From Eunapius fragilis (taxonomy: Eukaryota > Porifera > Demospongiae > Spongillida > Spongillidae): a DNA stretch of 64,000 bases. Position numbers and translations under genes: made by a program. The notes under the pieces were generated by a model that did no database searches, was not told the origin of the DNA, and saw nothing but the letters and a program-made list of their open reading frames with translations. The stretch covers positions 3,255,858 to 3,319,857 of the forward strand of contig OY811984.1 of NCBI GenBank assembly GCA_963681505.1, written 5' to 3'. Of this stretch, positions 1 through 12,100 are shown in pieces (position 1 is the first letter of the stretch; every line of letters begins with the position of its first letter).

Positions 1-625
1 TGGTATTCAGGCTCAAGATACCTCAGCCATACTCCTGAGTTGTTGAAATGTTGTCCATATGTAACACACATACAATGCAAACACACACAAATATGCACAC
101 AACGATTCGCTAGACCATATGTTTACACATACAGAGATACATGTACATGTATATATACTTGTATGAGCATGGTTATCTTGATATTTGCATACACATGTAG
201 CTGCATCACAGTGAAACTTATAAGCTTATGATTTAAAAAGAATAAATCACAAGATGAACGACATGTATGGGTGACTTCTCGATATGACACAACATGCAAA
301 CACTAAAACACTGTCAGACATTCTCTGCTACTGTTGATAACAATGAATACAATAATCCAATACAACACATGCACAACTTCATTTGAGTTCGTTGCCAACT
401 TTCTACATATATGTCCATATCCACATGTAACATGCACATGCACGTAACAAAGCCTGCTACAAACACACATACCACACAATGACGCAGAACACAATAACCC
501 ATTTGTAAACAGTCACATCTTATAACTATGTGCAGTGCCTTCACATGGGCATGTACACTGAACATATACAGATCATACATGTAGATACATAATTACATAC
601 ATACATACATTATACGTTCATGCAT

Positions 626-660
<35 letters not shown>

Positions 661-1020
661 CATGCAGACTGAGAGGGAGAGAGGAAAGATTCATAGCCAC
701 TTACACAACAGATATACAAACTGCGCGTGCACACACACATACACGCGCGCGCACTCACATGCATACACACGCAGCGGCGCGGCACGCACTCACGCTCACA
801 GAACACGCGCACGCGAAGAAGTGGACGAATCAGGCACGTAGCAGATGGGCGTTTCTGGTCCGGCGTCAATAACATTCATTGCTGACCTTTACCATACTTG
901 CATATATACTCTCACTTGGTACAGCCAAAGACTAATGCTAGTAGTTAGTAGTCCATGGTGCAGCCAGCGAATATCCAATAGATGTCCTGTACTCGACTCA
1001 GTAACTTAACTGTAGCGTAT
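1..1020. repeat. ~1 kb direct repeat, copy A (partner 61117-62107)
   Basis: The first ~1020 bases recur in the same orientation at 61117-62107, starting at the same words (tggtattcaggctcaagata) and ending near the gtagcgta at about 1018. The copies differ by scattered substitutions and indels: copy A has about 75 extra bases near 825-900, and copy B has an extra short block near 61318. It continues to the left edge of the window, so the true left end is not seen. It contains a CA run at 629-658. No coding region is supported; the overlapping short reading frames come from CA/TG-rich sequence. It is either a diverged segmental duplication or two haplotypes joined in the assembly. Confidence 0.9.
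629..658. repeat. (CA)n microsatellite
   Basis: An uninterrupted CA dinucleotide run inside the ~1 kb direct repeat. The matching run in the second copy (about 61773-61821) is longer, so the repeat length has diverged between copies. Confidence 0.95.
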
Positions 1021-1220
1021 TATATTATATATTGCTCTGAGCTGAGTCCTTTTGTTCGATTTATATCAATATTTACGAATAATTTTGGCTGGTATTACGT
1101 AAATAAATTATGCGCGGTAGAAAGTAATTTTTTGTCTTGATTTTAGTTCAACAACAGTTAATGCAATAATCTTTTCAATTAGATATTCATGTTCAGACCG
1201 ATTTATAGGACATTGTAAAA

Positions 1221-1493
1221 GTGTATAAAATTCAATTTGAAATAAAAAGCAAGATGACCGCCTATGTATGGCCATTTCTGGATATGCTGTGTCTTTTAAC
1301 AGATCACCCTATGTCAGATGAAATTGATGAATTCCTAACTGCTCCTGTTGTGATTGCAATTGACAGAGTAAACAAAGAAACCTATAATTGTACTTCAATG
1401 GTGGAAGGTAATATACTTCACATTTTTCATCCTGCTGAAATACATCATTTCACTGGTTTTAAACCACAGGTGTATCATTGTATCCTAACTTGA
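1221..1493 (+). other. Unrecognised 90-codon open frame
   Basis: A 90-codon frame opens at MYKIQFEIKSKM and runs to a stop at 1493. Its composition is protein-like, without low complexity, and includes a short hydrophobic stretch (MTAYVWPFLDMLCLL). I recognise no family. It sits in AT-rich sequence between the ~1 kb repeat and the 3' end of the ankyrin-Roc-death gene, on the opposite strand from that gene. It could be a remnant of a mobile element or chance. From 1020 to 1220 and from 1500 to 2150 I see nothing else that I can support. Confidence 0.2.
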
Positions 1494-2154
1494 ATTGGCT
1501 AAAATGGCTTGTGACTACCTGTACCTGCATCAAGTGCATCAGTTGAACGTATTATTAGAGCAGGGGTTGATCTTGTTGTTCCAACACACTGTTCACAGCT
1601 CCAGGATAAAACCATTCATTTTGGACATGGGATCGTAAGGTGTGGTTTGTCCTACCTTCATTGAGGACACTGATGCAATAGAAGAATCAGATGAGCCACT
1701 GGATAACCTGCTGTCAGCTAACACTCACAAGAACTGACACTATGGACTAAGGGATATCATGTGACATGTATGAATGTTGATCTGTGTATGAGAATAACAC
1801 AAACAACTTAACAAGTAGCCTCATCAGCTGACACCAGAGCAACTGACCCTTACATCCTTTTTTAGATGGATCTTGATCCTCTTAATGCACTGCCTTTACA
1901 GTAATTAGTTAGAAACATTAATCCAAACAAGTTTGTCATATTTATGGCTCATCACAATGGTCATGAGATACATGTAGTTTGCCAAGGAGGATAGTAAAGA
2001 TAAGGATTGGTTTGGGTGGTGTAAAAACAAGGCACTATGAATTTGGTAAGACCACATGCATGCAATGAAAACTCTACATTTAGCAGCTAGAGAGGTCTTC
2101 ATTGCTCGAAAACCACGCCCATGAGGCCAATCCTACATAGGACCCACTACTGTG

Positions 2155-2315
2155 GATTCAGATATCCGATGGCCGTTACCTTCAGATTCAGATCATGTAC
2201 TCTGGATCTGTTCGGTAATCAGATCAGATTCATGCTCAGATACACGTCACTCTGTAACTACACTGATCAGATCAGATTACCATGCCGAATCTGATCTGAT
2301 CTGATCTGTTAAAGC
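2155..2315. repeat. Small foldback with GATCAGATC-type arms
   Basis: The segment carries ggtaatcagatcagattc near 2214 and its near-complement ctgatcagatcagattacc near 2264, followed by a short run of ctgatctgat units. RNA or single-stranded DNA would fold into a hairpin with a loop of about 40 bases. No flanking target duplication is evident. It may be a solo palindromic insertion or a local inverted duplication. Confidence 0.5.
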
Positions 2316-2860
2316 CTTACGTTACGCTACTGGACTCATGCAATTGGTCTTCATATGAGATACCAGAGGGACATGCATGCAGAGTACACGATACATTTAT
2401 TCAAGCAAATGGCCGATAACGTATGGCAATAGAGCGTAAAACACAAGGCTTTCCCGCACTATAGGTTCGTAAGATGACAATTAGCGCAGTCACGACCGCA
2501 TATACAAACGTTTCTTATCAGCATTTCCACTCGGCCATCTAACATCACAGCGTCTCAATAATACCATCAATTAGATGTAAGTGGTTTTGGAAGTGACTAC
2601 GCTGCAGTACCCTATATACGTACGTGCATTGGTCTGGGTACGTCAAGCGAACACAATGCATGCACAAGACTTCTACGAAAAATTCTTTATTTAAAATGTC
2701 ACAGTATATCCATGTACACAACAGCATGATTGCATGCTAATGGTCGAGTTTAACACCACACCACTTTTAAAAATGTTACATCCACTTCAATGTGCATTGT
2801 GCATTAGTATACAATCACTAATAAACAGAATAACAATAACCGCTCTAGTTCAAGAAATAG

Positions 2861-3159
2861 TTATGAAAATCCAATGTCACATTCTAAGAACTTGGTAGCA
2901 AGAGTATCAGCCAATTCATTCTTCCCAACAGCTGGTCTTCTCAGGATGTCAATAATATGAGTCCATGTGTATGGAGTTTTTGAACCTTGCTCTCTCCACT
3001 TAATGAACACCTGTTCAAATTCTGCGTTTCCAGCATTCTGATATTGAATGCCATCCAGAACATCAGAAGCTATGCCTAACTGCACTCCCACAGCTCTCCA
3101 CTTTGCAGGGATTACAGCACCAATTTCATTCATAAGATCTGATAGTTGTGGACCAACAC
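2861..3159 (-). CDS. Last exon: death domain
   Basis: The exon follows a clear acceptor (tattttgcag) and ends with TAA at 2861-2863. It encodes about 98 residues. The hallmark positions of a death domain are present: KWRAVGVQLGI, then LDGIQ, FEQVFIKW, TWTHIIDIL, and VGKNELADTL close to the C-terminus. Death domains are six-helix homotypic interaction modules. At the end of a Roc-COR protein this one would recruit other death-domain proteins. The preceding intron (3160-3356) is short and unremarkable. Confidence 0.85.
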
Positions 3160-6100
3160 CTGCAAAATACAAGATGAAATGAAACACATCAAAATGCACT
3201 GCAATGTGATCAGAGATGAATACACTTGTGGTGTCTTCCTACATATGGACCAATTTTTTCCTTTTAACAAGAGAGGTTACCAGTATCATTCAAATAATAA
3301 CAGTATACTGTATACATAACTATATAATAAAGAAAAGTGAAAATGCATGTAATCACCTGAAAGTGTTTCACTGTTGTGAAGCTCAAGTCCTATCAGCTTA
3401 GGAAGACGAGGTTCTGCCTTGATCCATTCAGCTATCACTACAACCTTCCCATTCAAATCACAAACACCATCCTTTTTTTCCAATAAAGCCTTCCTCAATT
3501 TTGACATCTCTGTACAAGGCAGTGAAAGGGGCAATACACCCTTATTAAACAGGGTGTTGACCTCACGAGGGTCAATGACAAACTCATCAACATCAATAGA
3601 AGAACAAAACTGCTTGAAAGCCTTCCGAATGTCCTGAAGGACAATTAGCTCTTGATACTGCGGTCCAGGAAAGGATGCAGCTACATATAGAGAATGAAAC
3701 TGCTCCACAACATCAACAAGGATGGTTACACCTTCATCATTATTCCAGCAGATACCAGTACTCCAGACAATGCACTGACGATTAAGTCTCCTGAGCTCTG
3801 GATTACACAAGACATCAGCATTCCTGCAGCGATTCGTCAGAGTGAGCATTAGACCATGAAGAAAGCGATTATGGAAGAACTGGTGTTCCTCATTGGTGCG
3901 CATCAGCCAACCAAAACTTCCCTTTGTATTAAAATAAGCAGGATCAAAGCTAGCAGGTCTGCCTACATTAATCAAAGATGGAAAGAAGAGGGAATAGCAA
4001 CTACCAGCACTATCTTTGGTCAAATCAATTGAGGCTCGAGAAGTGTCTACAATTCTGAAAGAGCTGTCAACTATGAGGCATAATTTGAGTTGGGATAGAA
4101 ACTCAACCAGCATGTGAACATCAAGATCTGGAAAGCATTTTGTAATGCGAGATATTGCGACTAGCCCAATATTGCTGGCTAGCTCACGGTATTGCTCAAA
4201 CCCTTTAGGAGCAAACAACACACCTGCAACTCTCTCCAGCAACATATTCTTCTGCACCACTACCCAACTCTCATCAACATTACGCCTGTTTTGAATAAAT
4301 AGAATAAGACCTTTGGCAGATAAGATTTCAAGAATTGACACCATCTTGGAGGTTTCCGTGGGTAGGACATTGGTCTCATCTTCCTGAAGCTTAGACTGCA
4401 GGTATGAGATGGTTAGGACTTGCTGAGAAGGTACCATCTGTTGTAGAAAGGCATACAGGATATGACAATCAGTAGAGATGACTGGACATTGCTGGACCAC
4501 AATGTCATTTGATCCCCTCAGATGATCTATGAATCTTTTCATATTGTCACTGAAACGGGCTCTGGCATCCAAGGCAATGAAACCTGTAAAGTGCTGATTT
4601 TTAAAAATGGTTTTTGCAAGATCTTCAATGGCATTAGTACGGCTTAGGAGATCTTGTTTATTCACTTTGTCAGCATGGGTACCCACCACTATCACCTCTG
4701 ATGGATGTGGACATTCTGAACACACATTAGATATCATTGTGGACCAGTAGTAGAGCTGTTTGTTGATTTCTTTTTGAGAACATCTGATGTCCACCAGTGA
4801 AAGGAATATGGCAGGACTGCTAAGTGAGATGGACTCCATACAAGCACAGTGACTGGTGTAGTACTCAGGCTGACCAGCCAGGTCATAGAGGACCATATTG
4901 CCACGTGGGCTCTGAATGTTGTATGGAATGATGCCTGCTGTCAGTGGTTTGGGTGGTTTAACAGCTCTGAAATAGTTCTGAAAAGCATTGCTGAATCACC
5001 AAAGTGGAATGCTCATACCACATTAAAAATTTTGACATACTTTTTGGATTGACTACCTGAATAAAAACAACACTTTCATTCTTCACTATTGATGGACTTA
5101 TGTTGGCATACCAAATGATCTACTTGCACTGCAACACACGTTTATCTTGTGTATGATTTTTACAATCAATGTATGAGATTAACTAAACTCTAAAAAGTCT
5201 TAGGAAAAGCACTTGTAATAAAGCAACTGTAATAGAAAACAGAAACTGCAACTTCTAATGTACATAAATGAATACGACGGTCATGATAATGAAAAAGAAA
5301 GACAACAACAGAGTAAGGTTTGAAACTGGTTGTGTCGGAGCTCCAGTTAATCTTAAAACCTTTTCCATCGCACGAGCCATTCTTTGTGTTTCATTGCCAT
5401 CTACTCGGCAATTATATCCTCGACAAGATACATGTCCCAGTACGTGGCAAGATCAGCAATGTACTTAGGGAAATGCCATGGACCCTTCTTTCTTGGCATG
5501 TGGCAAAACCCGAGAATGTTGTTGGTATAGCTATTGGTCTCATCAAATTACTTGTAGTTGCAATTAATAACTCATAATTAACAAGTTGTTGTTTTAACGA
5601 ACAAATTAAACTAACCAATTGGTCGTTATTATTATTAAGATCACTTTAACAGACAGTTTTTTTCATAACATGCTAATTTTTCTGAACTACCAGGTTTCAA
5701 GCCTGAACACATGGATAAAAAGAAGGCAATTAGCCATGTACGTGCTAAAATACTAATATTAATATGTGAACCATATAACTGTAAGGTTTTATCATTTTGC
5801 ACCATTCTATGACATCCATAAATTCACCACAACTCACCTTTAATAGATCCATTCGTGATCCAACTTCCTCATTGCAGTCATAAATACGCATTACTTCCTG
5901 TGCAAGGAAAAAAGTGAGCAGAAGTGCCTCACAGAACCAGCTGGCATTTTTGATACTAGTGACACAATTCAGAGTGCAGAACTATTCATTGTATTAAGAT
6001 ACTTTGTTCAATTATATTAACTATTATTGAAGGAACGTACCGGTGATTAATTATGTACAATGAAAAGACAGTGCTCAGAATGAACAAATAGAGACATGTG

Positions 6101-9100
6101 ATTGACACATTTATCATCTGCGGTAGAGTTAATCTGCACTGTGGGCACCAGTAGGGACTGTTTGTGTCTTCGAGCACAGCTGCTATTTCCAAAGATGGAA
6201 ATTCTCTTATAATTGAATAGAGGGAAGCAAACTACTACTGTTCAATACTTATTCATACGTAGTTTCATGTTCTGCTGTTATGTCAAGCATTTTAAAATGC
6301 TTAATACCATTCCAATTTTTGCCCAGTATGGTAATCGAAATTTCTAAATGTAGTACTTATCAGAGTAGGTTCCATATAGGAATCCTGCAGTATCATGAAA
6401 GTCATTAAAAACGTGACCCGCGTACCAAGAAACGGGTAGTTTAGCTCTTTGTTGCTATCAAACCAGAAGGCAAAGACCGGTCATTTTAATGTTTTGTTCC
6501 AGTCTTCAAACTGTTTGCTTTAAGAGGACAAAAAAAGTTCGTGTTTTCCTCAACCCCAGGCCAATTCTTCTCCGTCGTCGTCGTCTTCTCGCCCAAGTAC
6601 AACTCGGTATAGGAATGGTATTAAAGAGCGCAAGATATACCAATCGCTTTAGAATCTCCTGGAAGGACATCTTCAGGTATCAGATATATGAATAAAGCAT
6701 AAAACTGATATACATAATATGGAGTGCTATATTTAACCATTCCCATGGCGACATTCACGCTTATTTAGAATTTTAGCAGCTATAAACAGATGGGATTTGG
6801 ATTGCAGTTTTGTTCACCACTTTTGGCTAGCGAAGTTGTTTCTTCAAAATGCCTTCGCGTCAACAAAAGAGGAGAGCTAAACGACGTTAAGTCTCAAGAA
6901 CTAAAACCACTGAAAAAATTTAGGAAACAAGTAATAAAAACATTCTATATAGGAATCAAAGGTGATGGTGGTGTAAAAAGCAAGGGAACAAGGTTTCTGA
7001 TTGAAAAGGAATAATGAAATAGACCTATATTAAACATGTTGCTAATATAGGTCTATTTCTCTTTTCAATCAGAAACTTTGTTCCCTTGCTTTTTACACCA
7101 CCATCACCTTTGATTCCTATATACCACCAACCTTCTCGTATAGAGAATGTTTTTATTACTTGTCTACTCAGTGTGCATGCAGACTTTAGTAGATTACAAT
7201 AGTTACATGTATATGTGGGCCATGACATACCAACCAGTAGGGAAGGAGCGGAGAACCAAATAAGGGGGATTAAAAGGGGGTGGGGAGAGGATTGTGATAT
7301 GAGGAGGTTCTCTAGAAAGCACAGATGTGTGCGCGCTGTAATTTGACATTTTAAAATGGTAAGGCAGTCACAAAATCATGGAATACACTATACCATGTAA
7401 GTTTCTCCATGCAGTTCAAGCCTTGATTTAGTTTAGAGTGAGGAAGAGTGCATGTTCAATGTATATATGCTTCATGAACATGTGTAATAAATTACATCAC
7501 ACGAGCATGTGTACCTTTGTGTGCATGCATTAGTTTGTGTGTGTGCACGTGTATGAGAGAATCTTGATGACATGTAAGTGGAGCGTTGTAAAGTACCCAG
7601 AACTCTATGAGATGTGAGATGTACATGTATGGTGGCCTCCTCCTTTCAGGGGTTTGTAGAAATGAGAGGAAAAAGGACCTAATACTATGTCAGAGATTTA
7701 CCACATGCAGAGTGTACTAGAAGCTAAATTCCTCTGATCTGTATTGTGTAGAATGAAGAGGGTTGTGTTCTATCCCATTCATTTGTGACCCTTTCTAGTC
7801 TTTTGTGCAAGTAATACTGAACAGCAAATAAGTCATTACAAATGGGATAGTCTGCATTGAGCTTTTGATAACATGTCTTGAGTTTGTTCTGTTGTTCAGT
7901 AATAAGGACTTGGATAATGGAACAAAAATACATCTACAGTTCCATTGCAGGCATCACAGCCTGGAAGCACAAATATGGGTCACACTACAATCTCAACAGC
8001 AGAAGCTTTTCGGCACAATGCTTCCACCCATGACACCAAGACGCATTAATGGTGTTTGAAGAGTAAACCACACTAGTAAAACTCAGTATGTCAAACTTTT
8101 ATGTGTTCATTTGTGTGTGTTAAAACTGAATAAGGCTTACATATATATGGGACAATATCCATGTGCTATGTGTGAGCTAAAAACTATAACGTTTAGTCAC
8201 TAAATGTGCATGGCCGATATGAAGATGAGCTTCAATTAATACATGACACACTGAGAGGATACAGACCAGTGGTCTCATAAGCTTGTCCATGCACTAGAAT
8301 GCATGTACTGATACATAGTGAAAGACACTGCATATATGCATATGTGTATCATTAATTGAGAATGAGTACTACAACATGTTTACATGTACTGCATGTACAT
8401 GACGTGTTGCACACAAAGAATGCATTATTAGATTTAGAAATGGTTCATGTATACATGGATATTCTTGAATGAGAATCAAAACTTGTAAATGGTTTGAGCT
8501 GAAACTTTTTGGAACAGACGTGGAGGACGTAGAAATACGAACTATAAGAGAAGAGTTATGCCAAATAGGAAAGTGTTGTTAAACACCTCCACTGACTATA
8601 GAAAGGGTGATGTGAGTGTGTAGAAGCATACAGCCTTCGTTGTGTTACTCTTTGTCACATGCATGTGGTGTGTATATGCAAGTGTACAATGGTGCATGTA
8701 CATACATCCTATATAAGACACAGCATAGATTGCTAGTCACATGTATGTATGTATGTATGTATGTATGTATGTATGTATGTATGTATGTATGTATGTATGT
8801 ATGTATGTATGCATGCATGCATGTATGTATGTATGTATGTATGTATGTATGTATGTATGTATGTATGTATGTATGTATGTATGTATGTATGTATGTATGT
8901 ATGCATGTATGTATGTATGTATGTATGTATGCATGTATGTGTGTATGTGCATATGTGTGTTCATTCATAAATAGCAAGCAGGCTGTCATCTGTCAGGTGT
9001 GCATTCGTGCTTGTAATGTCTAGGTATTACAATTATTACCTCACACAAAGCATGTGGATTGCACTCATCCTGGCTCACATATGCTTGCATAATATGTACT

Positions 9101-12100
9101 TGTCCACACATTTGTGTAACACACACACACGCACACACACACATGTACAGTACATGTACAGCTGTACCACATTCACAAAGGACAGACGTTGCATGTATGC
9201 ATATGTTCAATCGTTATAGAGAGTGTTTACACATGTGTAGTGTACTGCACATCCATGTGTTGCACACTAGAATACAACGTTGGATCCTGTATCAATTCAT
9301 GGACATATGTGCACAAGGATGGAGGGAAGAATGATGGGAGCGAGGGAGGGAGGGAGGGAGGGAGGGAGAGAGGGAGGGAATGAAAATGAAGGGAGGGAAG
9401 GAAAATGAAGGGAGGGAAGGAAAATGAAGGGAGGGAGGGAGGGAAGAATGAAGGGAGGGAGTAGTGAGGGATGGAGGGAGTGAGGGAGGGAGGGAAAATG
9501 AAGGGTTGGAAGGATGGAGGAAAGAAGAGAGGGAGGAAGGAACAGAAGAGGGAGGGAGAGGATGAAAATGAAGGGAGGGAAGAATGAAGGGAGGGAAGAA
9601 TGAAGGGAGGGAGGGAAGGAAAATGAAGAGAGGGAGGGAGGAGGGAGGGAGAAGGGAGGGTGGTAGGAGGGAGTGAGGGAGGGTGGGAGGGAGAGAGGGA
9701 GGGAAATGATGGGAGGGAGGGATTTACATGAAAATGTTACACACTGGCAAATAGAGACTAAACTCATTGCCAGTAGTACAAAAGCTTGAGTGGATGTAGC
9801 ATGAAATTTGGCAAGACTCTAGCCAAAAGGAAACCTATATTACATGCCAGCCCTAGAAGTGAATGATATTTTGAGTACAAGAAACCTAAAGCCTTTAAGT
9901 GTTCTTCTTGTTGCATTGTACAGACAGATAATGCATTCAAAAGGCATGTACATGTATGTTCCATTGTTAATAGAAAGTGCTTTGTTTTTACAACACATCT
10001 AATCAGTGAACTGTACATCAGTGTATGTGTTGCACACTAGAATAGGTCCCTAGATTTTGAACAGGTTCATTCACACGATGTGTGCACATGCCATAAGAGT
10101 GTGAGAGTCAGCATGAGACATGTTCTTGGACTGTGTGTGAGCTAGCTGAAAGTAGGGACAAAGTGCGAAATTCAGTAGGGTTTTAAATTCCAAATAGGAA
10201 AGCATTATTACACACCTTTGATGACCATAGAAAAAGGTGATGTGCACGAGTGCATAGGAACATTACTACCCTCATAGCGCTGTTCTTTGTCACATGTGTG
10301 TGTGTGTGTGTGTGTGCAATGTGTGTGTAAAGGACCTGTATGTACATCACCCTATATGGGAGTATGCTGCTACATGTACAGTGTGGTCATGTCTCAAGGG
10401 AAGGCTCTATTATGGTGAACACAGAAGCAATGATATGGTTACAGAGAGACCACATATATGACACAGAAGCCAATTTCAGTAGGGTGATGTACAGAACACA
10501 GTTGTGCATGACACAATGTGTGTACCTACATTCTTAGACAGTTTCCACATATAAAACAGCTAGTGCGTGCATGTATGCATACACATGTATGTATGTGTGT
10601 TTGCCCATCATGGGTATGCTACACATCTATTTACGCAACAATGCAGTGTATGCAAAAACACACAAGGCCGGATGATGCATTCTCACGAACTACCTTGTAT
10701 GCGAGCTACGCACTATAGGAGCAAGAAAATACAACTGTTACTGAGTGGGCATAGCAAAGATTATGGCATAAAGGAAAGCGTGATTATACACGAACTTCTC
10801 CTGCTGAGAGAGAAGGGTATGGCGAATTCAAAGGAAAAGTTCTTACGTGCGTCGTGATGCACACTGCTTGACCGCGACCTGGGAACCAAGCGATAAGTCT
10901 ACTGCATCTATTCCCTTCGATCCGTTGTTTCAATACGATTGTGTGACGAAGCGATACGTTCTTTTACCTGCATCAACCAAAGAATAGATGGAGAATGGGC
11001 GGAACGCCTATGTTATCAAAAATCATTTGGATCGGGGGAGGGGAGAGGGTGCAGGTTGTATGCAATAATGGCGCAAATCGACCGGGAAATGTTCAATAAC
11101 TTTGCACAGCTGGATCTTTGTAACGGCTTGGGTAAATATTAACGAACAGAACACGTCAATAGCTAAAGGGCCCCTCTAGATTTTGAAGCAATTTAAACGA
11201 TCCTACCTAAAGATATGGTGATTTTGAACCCCACGGGATATCGGACATTGGAAAATCGACAATAATTGCATGCAACACTCCAAAATACATCTTCCAGTAG
11301 ACAGATGGTGTAGTATGAAGCGTCGAAAATACGAAGTGGATAGCATTAACCGTTCGTAAGATAAAGCAGTTTGAGTTTTATGTTACAAACATAAAAACAC
11401 AAGGGTCATTCTCTCGTAGAACGTTTCATATATATATATATAATTATTTATATATATATGACACTTGATGATCAAAGCCACCAGCGCTGATCAAACAAAG
11501 TTCAATTAAATAGCATGAGGTCAATTGACTACCAGGGCAATGAGAATAATTAGGATTATTAACTATTACAGGTATGCAGGCATTGCGCCAGACATTGCAA
11601 CGTGTTTAACCCAACTACTATCTATAAAAGTCTCACTAACTATTGTATCATTTATAAATGAGTGAGTTGTATTGGGGGCACAAACGTCTGGGGAGGGTCA
11701 CAGAAGGACTGGGAGATGGGAGGCCTTGAGTCCTTTTGCCTCCCATGATTTATGATATGGCTGTCAATACTAATACTCAACTTAACTAGGCAGAGGTTAT
11801 GAGTTGGGGGAAGGGGGAGGGGCTGGGGGTGAAACCTACTCTTATTAAACACACACATACCTGGGCCAATGTACTCTTGCCGGCTCCACTGTTTCCACAT
11901 AAAATGACTTTGCTGAAGGTGTGCACAGGAAACTCGCTGTGAATTCTCAATAACTTTAGTATTTCATAATTTCCACTTGCTAGCATCACTGGGGTATTTC
12001 CATCTGTATCTTTAATGTTCACATCAATTCCAGGTGCCATCAGCAGTTTCTTTACACAGTCAGTGTGACCTTCTCGAACAGCCACATGTAACGGTGTAGA

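Noticed and set aside
8616-9023. Long MYVC / HTYI repeat frames on both strands
   Set aside because: They are translations of an ATGT tetranucleotide repeat; no gene features.
9297-9767. Ser/Pro/Leu-rich 156-codon minus-strand frame
   Set aside because: It is the complement of a polypurine tract; low complexity only.
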